From the NCBI RefSeq assembly GCF_014202215.1, contig NZ_JACHGB010000001.1, positions 1 to 64,000 on the forward strand: a stretch of DNA of 64,000 nt. Direction: 5' to 3'. This DNA is from Quisquiliibacterium transsilvanicum (GTDB lineage Bacteria; Pseudomonadota; Gammaproteobacteria; Burkholderiales; Burkholderiaceae_E). The translations under genes were made by a program, and so were the position numbers. Below the pieces are notes generated by a model. The model was not told the origin of the DNA. It searched no databases and saw only the letters and a program-made list of their open reading frames with translations. This document shows, piece by piece, positions 8,297-16,456 of this stretch. The first letter of the stretch is position 1. Every line of letters begins with the position of its first letter.

Positions 8297-9507
8297 GCCA
8301 CTGCCTCCGCGCAATAGCCGTTGATGGTGTCGGCGTATCCGTCCATGTCCTCGGTCGTCAGCAGATGGTGAACGGACACCAGCAACAGCGTGTCCCTCAG
8401 GTGAACGGCATCGTCCACGACGTCGGCGGCGGCGGTCTCGAAGAGCACCCTATGCAGCGTGCTTCCGAAGGTCCACACCGGCACCTCGCGTTCGCGCAGC
8501 CGCAGGTCGTGCGACGAGCGGTCCGGCACCAGCACAGGGTAGGCCAGCGGCGAGATCCGCGGCGGCAGCACCGGCAGGGCGCTGCGGATCAGCGCGGGCG
8601 GGTCCAGCCGCGCGGCCAGCGTGCGGTAGTTGTCGCGCCGCGCACGAACGATGGCAGCGAGGTCCACGCGGGACATGATGTGCTCGGACATCCACGGCAG
8701 CCGCGAATGCGCCAGCCGCTCGCTGAAGAAATACTCCTTGGCCTGGCCTGCCGAGATCGAGTCTGCGACGCTGGCGGCGGAAGGCTGCGGTGCGGCTTCG
8801 CCGGCCGAGGGCCGGGTCAGCCACCGCTTGGCCCGTACCCGCCCCCGCTCGGCCAGCCCATAGGCCCGCGCCACCAGCGAGTCCTCCCCCAGGCCGGTGA
8901 TCACCTCCTCGGCCAGGCGCTTGGCGCGCACCACGGAACTCTTCAGCGGCGCGCGCTCCAGCGGCGGCAGCTTCAACTGGGCCTGCGGCGAGAGCCACAG
9001 CCCGCCGCCCACGCCCGAGGGCACCAGCTTCCAGAACGAGTAGATGGCGGCGTCGGCGCGGCGGCCCGCCAGTTCCAGCGGGTCGATGGACACCGCGGCG
9101 TGGGCGCAGTCCTCCACCGCGAGGATGCCGCGGGCGCGCAGCTCGGGAAGCAGCGGCTCGAAGCCCGACGGAAAGCCCAGGAAGTTGATGAAGAGTGCCG
9201 CCACCACGTCGCCATCGAGCCGGCGGCGGACGTCGTCCAGGTCCACCTGCAGGCCTCGGTCGATCCGGTAGAACACCGGCCGCATGCCGGCGCGCAGCAC
9301 CGGTTCCACCACGGAGGGGCAGTGGAAGGCGGGCAGCAGCATGCGGTCGCGCCCGTCGGCGCGCAGCGCGCGGGCCAGGTGGTAGATGGCAGCGCGGGCG
9401 TTGTAGAACCGGCGCACGCCGGCACCGTCCACCAGCGCGCTGAGGCTGGGCGTGGACGGGCGCTTGGTGAGGTCGGTGATGCGCAGTTCCGGATGTGGGG
9501 GCAGCAT
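8281..9507 (-). CDS. DegT/DnrJ/EryC1-like PLP aminotransferase
   Basis: A 408-residue fold-type-I PLP protein. The segment ILAVEDCAHAAVS carries the PLP-ring aspartate, and IYSFWKLVPSGVGGGLW has the expected Schiff-base lysine in the family's SF..K..GxGG context. Such enzymes usually aminate keto-sugars to amino-sugars. The N-terminal half is well conserved while the C-terminal half (HSRLPWMSEHIM, VPVWTFGSTLHR) is less typical, so a non-sugar substrate is possible. The ATG at 9505-9507 is chosen over a start at 9627 because a promoter-like TATATT lies between them. First gene of the leftward operon. Confidence 0.75.
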   Translation of the reverse strand: MLPPHPELRITDLTKRPSTPSLSALVDGAGVRRFYNARAAIYHLARALRADGRDRMLLPAFHCPSVVEPVLRAGMRPVFYRIDRGLQVDLDDVRRRLDGDVVAALFINFLGFPSGFEPLLPELRARGILAVEDCAHAAVSIDPLELAGRRADAAIYSFWKLVPSGVGGGLWLSPQAQLKLPPLERAPLKSSVVRAKRLAEEVITGLGEDSLVARAYGLAERGRVRAKRWLTRPSAGEAAPQPSAASVADSISAGQAKEYFFSERLAHSRLPWMSEHIMSRVDLAAIVRARRDNYRTLAARLDPPALIRSALPVLPPRISPLAYPVLVPDRSSHDLRLREREVPVWTFGSTLHRVLFETAAADVVDDAVHLRDTLLLVSVHHLLTTEDMDGYADTINGYCAEAVACASN

Positions 9508-9571
9508 GGGCGTTGAAGCCGGGCGACGCAGTGGCGGACGTCCGGCCCGTGCGTCGGCCGAATCGCCTCCG

Positions 9572-9577
9572 AATATA
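9572..9577 (-). promoter_or_regulatory. Candidate -10 element for the leftward accessory operon
   Basis: The minus strand reads TATATT about 65 bases upstream of the aminotransferase ATG. No good -35 hexamer sits at the right distance, so the site is tentative. Its position supports the 9507 start. Confidence 0.3.
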
Positions 9578-9626
9578 GCCCAGCGCCGTGTCGGTTCGAT
9601 GTGCCGAATGTCAGCTTGACCGTTCA

Positions 9627-9643
9627 TGCGCCCAATTGGCGCA
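9627..9643. promoter_or_regulatory. Inverted repeat between divergent operons (possible operator)
   Basis: TGCGCC and GGCGCA form a perfect six-base inverted repeat around CAATT. It lies in the roughly 265-base gap between the leftward operon (start 9507) and the rightward operon (start about 9776), where a shared operator would be expected. No binding protein is suggested by the sequence. Confidence 0.35.
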
Positions 9644-9775
9644 CAGGGCGGAGCGGTGACTTTGTCGAGCGACCGGGCGGTGCAGGCGCGCTAGAGTTCG
9701 CGTGTCGGCCGTTCGGCGTCGCCTCTTGCGGCGCTGGTGCAGGCCGGCGAATGGTTCCCAGGGGAGGGGGTGCGG

Positions 9776-10891
9776 GTGTCCGAAGCAGTGCAGCCTGCGG
9801 CCGTCGAGGCCGCAGCGCCAGGGAACTGGAGCTTGATTGGGGTGGAGGATCTGCTGGCCGGCCATGCGGCCCGCTGGGATGCGCTCAACCGGCGCCTCTA
9901 CGCCGGGCATCCGCTGTCGGACAGCCGCTTCGTGTTCGCGCTGCTGCGCCACTTCCCGGGCAGGTGCGTGCGCGTGGCGGTGTTGGGGGCCCGTGAGGAG
10001 CCCCGGGCCATCCTGCTGCTGGAGCGGGTGCGTCCGGGACTATGGAGCACGTTTCAGCGCAGCCAGGCGCAGGCATCGCCGGTGCTGCTGGCCGCCGAAG
10101 ACCTGCCGGCGTTGCCGGCGTTGTTCCGCGCGCTGCCCGGCTCGGCGCAGGCCATCGACTTCATGTGCCAGGACCCGCACTTCTCGCCGCTGCTCTCGCG
10201 GCCGGTTGGGCGGCCACGCCGCTTCACCCGCTACACGCTCACCGCCGTCATCGACCTGCGCGGCCACTTCGACGCCTACTGGCGGGCGCGCCCACGGGGC
10301 CTGCGCCAGACCATCGCACGTTCGCTGCGCCGGGCCGAAGCCGAGGGCGCGCCGCTGCACCTGCGCACCGTGGAAGACCCGGCGACGATGGAAGAGGCGG
10401 TGCGCCAGTTCGGTCTGATGGAGAGCCGGGGCTGGAAGCACGGCGAGGGCACCGCGGTGAGCCCTGACAACGTCCAGGGCCGCTTCTACGCCGAGGTATT
10501 CCGCGCCTTTGCCGAAACCGGCCAAGCGATCTCCTATGAGATCTACGCCGGGGAGGAGGCCATCGCGCGCCAGCTTGCGCTGGCCAGCGGCCACATGTGC
10601 ATCACCCTGAAGACCACTTATGACGAGCGTCACCGCGAACTTGCTCCCGGTCGGGTGCTGGATTACGAGATGCTACGGCTGGAGTTCGATCGCCGCCGCT
10701 TCGACCGGATCGAGCTCTACACCGACGCGGACCAGGCGCAGCTGCGCTGGACCACCAGCGACCGCTGGATCGAGCACGTGACCTGTTTCCGCTCGGTGGC
10801 GGCCGGCAGCACCTACACTATGGCCCGCGCGCTGCTGACCGGCCTGCGCCGGCTGTCCGGCGGGCCCGCCGCGCAACCCGGAAACTCCTGA
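9776..10891 (+). CDS. BioF2/FemAB-like GNAT transferase (paralogue 4)
   Basis: A 371-residue protein closely related to the genes at 1266 and 4787. It has MESRGWKHGEGTAV near residue 220 and LKTTYDERHRELAPG near 283, with the basic RQTIARSLRRAEAE stretch before them. The GTG at 9776 was taken because the purine-rich GGGGAGGGGG ends six bases upstream; GTG codons at 9737 and 9770 are alternatives. It opens the rightward operon, seven bases before the acyl-CoA ligase. Its placement beside an acyl-activating enzyme favours an acyltransferase role, but this is inference. Confidence 0.8.
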   Translation: MSEAVQPAAVEAAAPGNWSLIGVEDLLAGHAARWDALNRRLYAGHPLSDSRFVFALLRHFPGRCVRVAVLGAREEPRAILLLERVRPGLWSTFQRSQAQASPVLLAAEDLPALPALFRALPGSAQAIDFMCQDPHFSPLLSRPVGRPRRFTRYTLTAVIDLRGHFDAYWRARPRGLRQTIARSLRRAEAEGAPLHLRTVEDPATMEEAVRQFGLMESRGWKHGEGTAVSPDNVQGRFYAEVFRAFAETGQAISYEIYAGEEAIARQLALASGHMCITLKTTYDERHRELAPGRVLDYEMLRLEFDRRRFDRIELYTDADQAQLRWTTSDRWIEHVTCFRSVAAGSTYTMARALLTGLRRLSGGPAAQPGNS

Positions 10892-10898
10892 AGCCGCC

Positions 10899-12485
10899 AT
10901 GTCGGAACTGCTGTTCGAACTGCCCTTTCGCACCGCCCAGCGTAGCCCTGCACGCCAGGCGCTGGTTTCCGGCAAGGCCGCCCTCGATTACGCCGGCTTC
11001 TGCACGCAGGTGGACGCCTTCGCCCGCGCCGTCACCGCCCTGGGCCTGGAGCGCCAGGACCGCGTGGCCGTGTGGCTGGACAAGCGCCCCGAGACGGTGA
11101 TCGCGCTGTTCGGCGCGGCCCGCGCCGGCTGCGTGTTCGTGCCGGTGAACCCCATCCTGAAGCCGGAGCAGGCGGCCTACATCCTGCAGGACTGCAACGT
11201 GCGGCTGCTGGTGACCAGCGCGGACCGCCTCGCCAGTCTCGGGCCGCACCTGGCGCATTGCCCGGACCTGCGCCACGTGGCGGTGCCCGGCGGCCACGAG
11301 GCCGGCGCCGCCGGCGAGGCGGCGGTGCACGGTTTCGAGGAGCTGATGGCCGGCGCAGGCGCGGCGCCGCTGCACCGGGTGATCGACGCCGACATGGCCG
11401 CCATCCTCTACACCTCGGGCAGCACCGGCCGGCCCAAGGGCGTGGTGCTGTCGCACCGCAACATGGTGGCCGGCGCGCACAGCGTGGCCTCCTACCTGGG
11501 CAACCACCCGGACGACCGGCTGCTGGCGGTGCTGCCGCTGTCCTTCGACTATGGCCTGTCGCAGCTCACCACGGCGTTTTCGGTGGGCGCCTGCGCGGTG
11601 CTGCACAACTACCTGCTTCCGCAGGACGTGGTGCGCGCGCTGGCGCGCGAGCGCATCACCGGGCTGGCCGCGGTGCCGCCGCTGTGGATCCAGCTTGCCG
11701 CGCTGAAATGGCCGGAGGGCATCGACGAGCACCTGCGCTACTTCACCAATTCCGGCGGGGCCATGCCCACTGCAACGCTGGCCGCGCTGCGCGAGAAGGC
11801 GCCGCGGGCGAAGCCCTTCCTGATGTACGGGCTCACCGAGGCCTTCCGCTCCACCTACCTGCCGCCCGAGGAGGTGGACCGCCGCCCAACCTCGATGGGC
11901 AAGGCCATCCCCAACGCCGAGATCCTGGTGGTGCGCGAGGACGGCAGCGAGTGCGAGCCCAACGAGCCGGGCGAGCTGGTGCACCGCGGCGCGCTGGTGT
12001 CGCTGGGCTACTGGAACGACCCCGAGAAGACCGCCGAACGCTTCCGCCCGGTGCCCGGCCAGCGCCGCGAGCTGGTGATGCCGGAGATCGGGGTATGGTC
12101 GGGAGACACGGTCAAGCGTGACGCAGAGGGCTTCCTCTACTTCGTGTCACGCAGGGACGAGATGATCAAGACCTCGGGCTACCGGGTGAGCCCCACCGAG
12201 ATCGAGGAGGTGATCTACCGCACCGGGCTGGTGGCCGAGGCCGCCGCCTTCGGGGTGGAGCATCCGCAGCTCGGCCAGGCGGTGGTGGTGGTGGCGCAGC
12301 CGGTGGCGGGCGGCGCCGCGGATACCGAGCGCCTGCTGGCCGCCTGCCGCGAGGCCCTGCCCAACTACATGATGCCCGCCCGAATCGACTGGATGGAGAG
12401 CTCGTTGCCCCGCAATGCCAACGGCAAGATCGACCGCAAGACGCTGTCCACCGAGCGCCGCGGCCTGTTCGGGGCGGCCCGATGA
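10899..12485 (+). CDS. Acyl-CoA ligase (AMP-forming), exosortase A system-associated
   Basis: A 528-residue ANL-superfamily adenylating enzyme. The AMP-binding signature YTSGSTGRPKG is at residues 171-181, followed by MYGLTEAFRSTY, the SGDTVKRDAEGFLYFVSRRDEMIK hinge region (read as shorter motifs GDTVK, FVSRRD and EMIKTSGYRVSP) and the C-terminal catalytic lysine region NANGKIDRK. It matches the ligase family found in XrtA/PEP-CTERM loci. It activates a carboxylic acid as acyl-AMP for transfer to CoA or a carrier protein. Its stop overlaps the PLP decarboxylase start by four bases. No acyl carrier protein gene is next to it, although one often is. Confidence 0.9.
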   Translation: MSELLFELPFRTAQRSPARQALVSGKAALDYAGFCTQVDAFARAVTALGLERQDRVAVWLDKRPETVIALFGAARAGCVFVPVNPILKPEQAAYILQDCNVRLLVTSADRLASLGPHLAHCPDLRHVAVPGGHEAGAAGEAAVHGFEELMAGAGAAPLHRVIDADMAAILYTSGSTGRPKGVVLSHRNMVAGAHSVASYLGNHPDDRLLAVLPLSFDYGLSQLTTAFSVGACAVLHNYLLPQDVVRALARERITGLAAVPPLWIQLAALKWPEGIDEHLRYFTNSGGAMPTATLAALREKAPRAKPFLMYGLTEAFRSTYLPPEEVDRRPTSMGKAIPNAEILVVREDGSECEPNEPGELVHRGALVSLGYWNDPEKTAERFRPVPGQRRELVMPEIGVWSGDTVKRDAEGFLYFVSRRDEMIKTSGYRVSPTEIEEVIYRTGLVAEAAAFGVEHPQLGQAVVVVAQPVAGGAADTERLLAACREALPNYMMPARIDWMESSLPRNANGKIDRKTLSTERRGLFGAAR

Positions 12486-13717
12486 CCGGCATCGCCTTCC
12501 CGCAGCACGCGCCGGCGCGCGCCTTCGAGGTGGTCGACGGCGAGCTCGCCATCGGCGGCATCGGTCTCACGCGGCTGGCCGCGCGTGTCGGGCGCACGCC
12601 CTTCTATGCCTACAGCCGCGCCGCCATCGCCACGCGCGTGGCGGAGCTGCGCACGGCGCTGCCTGCGGCAGTGCAATTGCACTACGCGATCAAGGCCAAC
12701 CCCATGCCGGCGGTGGTGCAGCTTTTGGCGGGGCTCACCGACGGGCTGGACGTGGCCTCGGCGCGCGAGATGAAGGTGGCGCTGGACACCGGCACGGCCC
12801 CGGAGCACGTGAGCTTCGCAGGCCCCGGAAAGACCGAGGGCGAGATCGCCCAGGCGGTGGCCGCCGGCATCACGCTGAACCTGGAGTCGGAGCTGCAGCT
12901 CGAGCAGGCGCTGGCCGCGGGCGAGCGCCTGGGCGTGGCGCCGCAGCTGGCGCTGCGCGTGAACCCCGCCTTCGAGCTCAAGGCCTCGGGGATGAAGATG
13001 GGCGGCGGCCCCAAGCAGTTCGGCGTGGACGAGGAACTGGCGCCGGCGCTTGCCGCGCGCATCGAGGCCGCGGGGCTCAAGCTGCGCGGCTTCCACATCT
13101 TCAGCGGCTCGCAGAACCTGAGCGCCGAGGCCGTCGTTGACGCGCAGCGCAAGACGGTGGAGCTGGGGCTGCGCCTGGCCGCGGGCCTTGCGCGCGGCAT
13201 CGACTGGCTGAACATCGGCGGCGGCTTCGGCGTGCCCTATTTCCCCAGGGAGCAGCCGCTGGATCTGGCGCCGATCGGCGAGCAGCTGGAGGGGCTCTGC
13301 GCGCAGGCGCAGGCCGCGCAGGGCGTGCCGCTGGTGCTTGAGCTGGGCCGCTACCTGGTGGCCGAGGCCGGCATCTACGTGTGCCGGGTGCTGGACCGCA
13401 AGGTCTCGCAGGGCCATCCCTTCCTGGTGGCCGACGGCGGGCTGCATCATCACCTTGCCGCCTCGGGCAACTTCGGGCAGGTGATCCGCAAGAACTATCC
13501 GGTGGCGGTGGGCAACCGCATCGACGCCGCCGACCGCGAGGTGCAGACCGTGGTGGGCCCGCTGTGCACGCCGCTGGACCTGCTGGCCGACCGCATGGAG
13601 ATGGCCCGGGCCCGGCCCGGCGACCTGATCGTGGTGTTCCAGTCCGGCGCGTACGGGCCCACGGCGAGTCCCGCCGCGTTCCTGTCGCATCCTGAAGTGG
13701 TGGAGGTGCTGGTATGA
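12482..13717 (+). CDS. PLP-dependent decarboxylase, exosortase A system-associated
   Basis: A 411-residue alanine-racemase-fold (type III) PLP enzyme of the diaminopimelate/ornithine decarboxylase group. The PLP lysine is K71 in HYAIKANPMP. Further motifs are GPGKTEGEI, FHIFSGSQ, the glycine-rich WLNIGGGFGVPY phosphate site, and VVGPLCTPLD near the C-terminus, matching the GPLC active-site cysteine region of such enzymes. It probably decarboxylates an amino acid bound to, or made available for, the adjacent ligase product. Four-base overlaps with both neighbours show one translational unit. Confidence 0.9.
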   Translation: MTGIAFPQHAPARAFEVVDGELAIGGIGLTRLAARVGRTPFYAYSRAAIATRVAELRTALPAAVQLHYAIKANPMPAVVQLLAGLTDGLDVASAREMKVALDTGTAPEHVSFAGPGKTEGEIAQAVAAGITLNLESELQLEQALAAGERLGVAPQLALRVNPAFELKASGMKMGGGPKQFGVDEELAPALAARIEAAGLKLRGFHIFSGSQNLSAEAVVDAQRKTVELGLRLAAGLARGIDWLNIGGGFGVPYFPREQPLDLAPIGEQLEGLCAQAQAAQGVPLVLELGRYLVAEAGIYVCRVLDRKVSQGHPFLVADGGLHHHLAASGNFGQVIRKNYPVAVGNRIDAADREVQTVVGPLCTPLDLLADRMEMARARPGDLIVVFQSGAYGPTASPAAFLSHPEVVEVLV

Positions 13718-15498
13718 CCGGGACGGCGCTGCCGTTCTTCGAGGGCGCGTTCGACATCGGGCGCGGCGGGGCCGCGACGCTGGAGGCGGGCGGCAGCCAG
13801 GCGCTGCGCCACGACGCACAGGACGTGCAGGTGCTGGCCTTCGGGCGCATCCACCTGAAGGACGCGGGGCTGGCCGCGCTGGAGCGCGAGCAGGGCCTCG
13901 GCGTGGCGCTGGCCGAAGGCTGGCGGCGCCACGGCGCCGAGCTGCCCGCGCAGGTGTCCGGCGAATACCTGCTGGCAGCCTGGTGCCCGGCCGAGCGCCG
14001 CGGCCTGGTGGCGGTGGACCGCTTCAGCACCTACTCGCTGTTCTTCGCCGAGCGCGACGGGCGGCTGGCATTCTCCACCCGCCCGGGGCAGGTGTGCGCG
14101 CTGCTGCAGATGCCGGCGGAGCTCGATTCCCGCTCCGTCCATGCCTTCGTCCACTTCCACATGATCCCGGCGCCGATGTCCATCTACCGCGGTGTGCGGC
14201 GGCTGGACGTGGCCGAAGGGGTGTTCGTGGCCGACGGCAAGGCGGTGGCGCGCCGGCACTGGACGCCGGTGTTCGTGGAGGACCGGCCCTTCGACTTCGA
14301 GCGCGAGAAGGCCGCCTTCATGGCGGCGCTGCGGGAAGGCGTGGCGCAGGCCATCGAGGGCGTGCCGCGCGAGAAGCTGGGCTGCTTCCTGTCCGGAGGC
14401 ACCGACAGCTCCACCATCGCCGGGCTGGTCACCGAGGCCTACGGCGCGCCCGCGCGCACCTTCTCCATCGGCTTCGACGTCTCCGGCTACGACGAGAGCC
14501 ACTATGCGCGCATTGCCGCCAAACGCTTCGGCACCCAGCACACCGAGTACGTGCTCACCCCGGAGGACGCGGAGAAGGGGCTGGACGTGCTGGCGCGCAC
14601 CTACGAGCAGCCCTTCGGCAACTCTTCGGCCGTGCCCTCGTACTTCTGCGCGCGCATCGCCCACGACGCCGGGGTGGAGCGCATGCTGGGCGGCGACGGC
14701 GGCGACGAGCTCTACGGCGGCAACGAGCGCTACGCCATGCAGTGGCTGTTCTCGCTCTACGGCCACCTGCCGGGCGCGCTGCGCACCGGCGTGATGGAGC
14801 CGCTGCTGCTGGGGCCGCTGAGGAACACGGAGTTCTGGCCGGTGCGCAAGGCGCGCGGCTACGTGGAGCAGGCGCGGGTGCCGCTGCCCGACCGCCTGGG
14901 CAGCAAGTACAACCTGCTCACCCGCTTCGGCGCGCAGAACGTGTTCACCGAGCAGCTGCTGGCCGGCGCCGGCGGCTACGACCCGGTGTCCACCGAGCGC
15001 GAGGTCTGGCGCGCTTGCGACGCGGGCAGCCAGGTGAACCGGCTGCTGGCCTACGACTTCAAGTTCACGCTGGGCGACAACGACCTGGTGAAGGTGACGC
15101 GGATGTGCCACGCGGCCGGGGTGGAGGTGTCTTTCCCGATGCTGTGCGACGCGCTCACCGACCACTCGCTGCTGCTGCGCCCGGACCAGAAGCTGCACCG
15201 GACGAAGCTGCGCTGGTTCTTCAAGAACGCGCTGCGCGGCTTCCTGCCCGACGAGATCATCGAGAAGACCAAGCACGGCTTCGGCATGCCCTTCGGCGAC
15301 TGGCTGCTGCTGCAGCCGCGGCTTGCCGCACGCGCCGGCGGTGCGCTGGAGGCGCTGGCCGACCGCGGCATGATCCGCCGCAGCTTCCTGGACGAGCTCA
15401 ACGCCGCGGTGCGCAGCGGCCACGCCGGCTTCTACGGCACCATGGTCTGGGTGCTGATGATGCTGGAGCTGTGGCTGGAGGCCTCGCATGATCGCTGA
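13714..15498 (+). CDS. Asparagine-synthase-like protein lacking the glutaminase cysteine
   Basis: A 594-residue homologue of AsnB. The synthetase half is intact: the PP-loop SGGTDSS is at 227-233, with MLGGDGGDELYGGNERY and KTKHGFGMPFGDWL downstream. The N-terminal domain keeps the overall Ntn-hydrolase layout (VDRFSTYSLFFAERDG) but starts MTGTALPFFEGAF, so the obligatory Cys2 nucleophile is missing. Without it glutamine cannot be hydrolysed; free ammonia or an intramolecular or other amine would be needed, as in beta-lactam-synthetase-type homologues. It overlaps the decarboxylase and deacetylase genes. The second homologue at 28718 keeps Cys2, so the two have probably diverged in function. 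Confidence 0.88.
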   Translation: MTGTALPFFEGAFDIGRGGAATLEAGGSQALRHDAQDVQVLAFGRIHLKDAGLAALEREQGLGVALAEGWRRHGAELPAQVSGEYLLAAWCPAERRGLVAVDRFSTYSLFFAERDGRLAFSTRPGQVCALLQMPAELDSRSVHAFVHFHMIPAPMSIYRGVRRLDVAEGVFVADGKAVARRHWTPVFVEDRPFDFEREKAAFMAALREGVAQAIEGVPREKLGCFLSGGTDSSTIAGLVTEAYGAPARTFSIGFDVSGYDESHYARIAAKRFGTQHTEYVLTPEDAEKGLDVLARTYEQPFGNSSAVPSYFCARIAHDAGVERMLGGDGGDELYGGNERYAMQWLFSLYGHLPGALRTGVMEPLLLGPLRNTEFWPVRKARGYVEQARVPLPDRLGSKYNLLTRFGAQNVFTEQLLAGAGGYDPVSTEREVWRACDAGSQVNRLLAYDFKFTLGDNDLVKVTRMCHAAGVEVSFPMLCDALTDHSLLLRPDQKLHRTKLRWFFKNALRGFLPDEIIEKTKHGFGMPFGDWLLLQPRLAARAGGALEALADRGMIRRSFLDELNAAVRSGHAGFYGTMVWVLMMLELWLEASHDR

Positions 15499-16456
15499 GC
15501 CGCTGCTGCGGATGGCCACCGCCATGGCCTCGCCGGGCGGCGGGGGCGGGCGGCTGTCCACCTTCATCTTCCACCGGGTGCTGGCCGAGCCGGACCCGCT
15601 GCTGGCCGAGGAGCCGGATGCACGGCGCTTCGACGAGCTGCTGCGCTGGATCGGCGGCCAGTTCAGGGTGCTGCCGCCGCTGGAGGCCTGCGAGCGCCTG
15701 CGCAGCGGCTCGCTGCCGCCGCGGGCCGCGGCGATCACCTTCGACGACGGCTACCGCGACAACCACGACGTGGCGCTGCCGCTGCTGCGCCGCCACGGCA
15801 TGCGGGCCTGCTTCTTCGTTGCCACAGGCTTTTTGAACGGCGGCGCCATGTTCAACGACCGGGTGATCGAGGCGGTGCGCGGCGCCGGCGAGCGCCTGGC
15901 GGACCTGGGCTGGCTGGGGCTGGGCGAGTTGCGGCTGGGCAGCGTGGAGGACGGGCGCGCAGCCATCGACCGGCTGCTGCCGGCGGTCAAGCGCCTGCCG
16001 CTGGCCGAGCGCGAGCGCGCGGTGGCGCGGCTGGAAGATCAGCTCGGCGCAGGCGCGAACACTGGACTGATGATGAGCGACGCGCAGGTGAAGGCGCTGC
16101 ACGCAGCCGGCATGGCCATCGGCGGCCACACCCGCACCCACCCCATCCTGAAGGTGCTGGACGACGGCGCGGCCCGCGAGGAGATCGCCCGCGGCGCCGA
16201 CGACCTGCGCGCAATCACCGGCGAGGCGCCGGTGCTGTTCGCCTACCCCAACGGCCGGCCCGGCGAGGATTTCGACGAGCGCCATGCACCGATGGTGAAG
16301 GCGGCGGGCTTCCGCTTTGCCTTCACCACCCGCGCCGGCGTGGCGGTGCCGCAGACCGACCCCTACCAGTTGCCCAGATTCACGCCCTGGGACCGCAGCG
16401 CCCTGCGCTTCCAGGCGCGCATGCTGCGCAACCTGTTCGAGCGGGTGCGGGCGTGA
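15488..16456 (+). CDS. Polysaccharide deacetylase family protein
   Basis: A 322-residue NodB-homology protein (carbohydrate esterase 4 type). AITFDDGYRDNHD near residue 80 carries the catalytic and metal aspartates, and GGHTRTHPIL near 210 gives the HxxxH metal site. No signal peptide is evident, so it would act in the cytoplasm on the lipid-linked precursor or be membrane associated. It overlaps the preceding gene by 11 bases and the FemAB gene by four. Deacetylation frees amines on N-acetyl sugars, which would create acceptors for the FemAB-like enzymes encoded around it. Confidence 0.87.
   Translation: MIAEPLLRMATAMASPGGGGGRLSTFIFHRVLAEPDPLLAEEPDARRFDELLRWIGGQFRVLPPLEACERLRSGSLPPRAAAITFDDGYRDNHDVALPLLRRHGMRACFFVATGFLNGGAMFNDRVIEAVRGAGERLADLGWLGLGELRLGSVEDGRAAIDRLLPAVKRLPLAERERAVARLEDQLGAGANTGLMMSDAQVKALHAAGMAIGGHTRTHPILKVLDDGAAREEIARGADDLRAITGEAPVLFAYPNGRPGEDFDERHAPMVKAAGFRFAFTTRAGVAVPQTDPYQLPRFTPWDRSALRFQARMLRNLFERVRA

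Noticed and set aside
8281-9627. A longer aminotransferase starting at 9627
   Set aside because: The extra 40 residues are not protein-like, and a promoter-like TATATT lies within them; the ATG at 9507 fits better.
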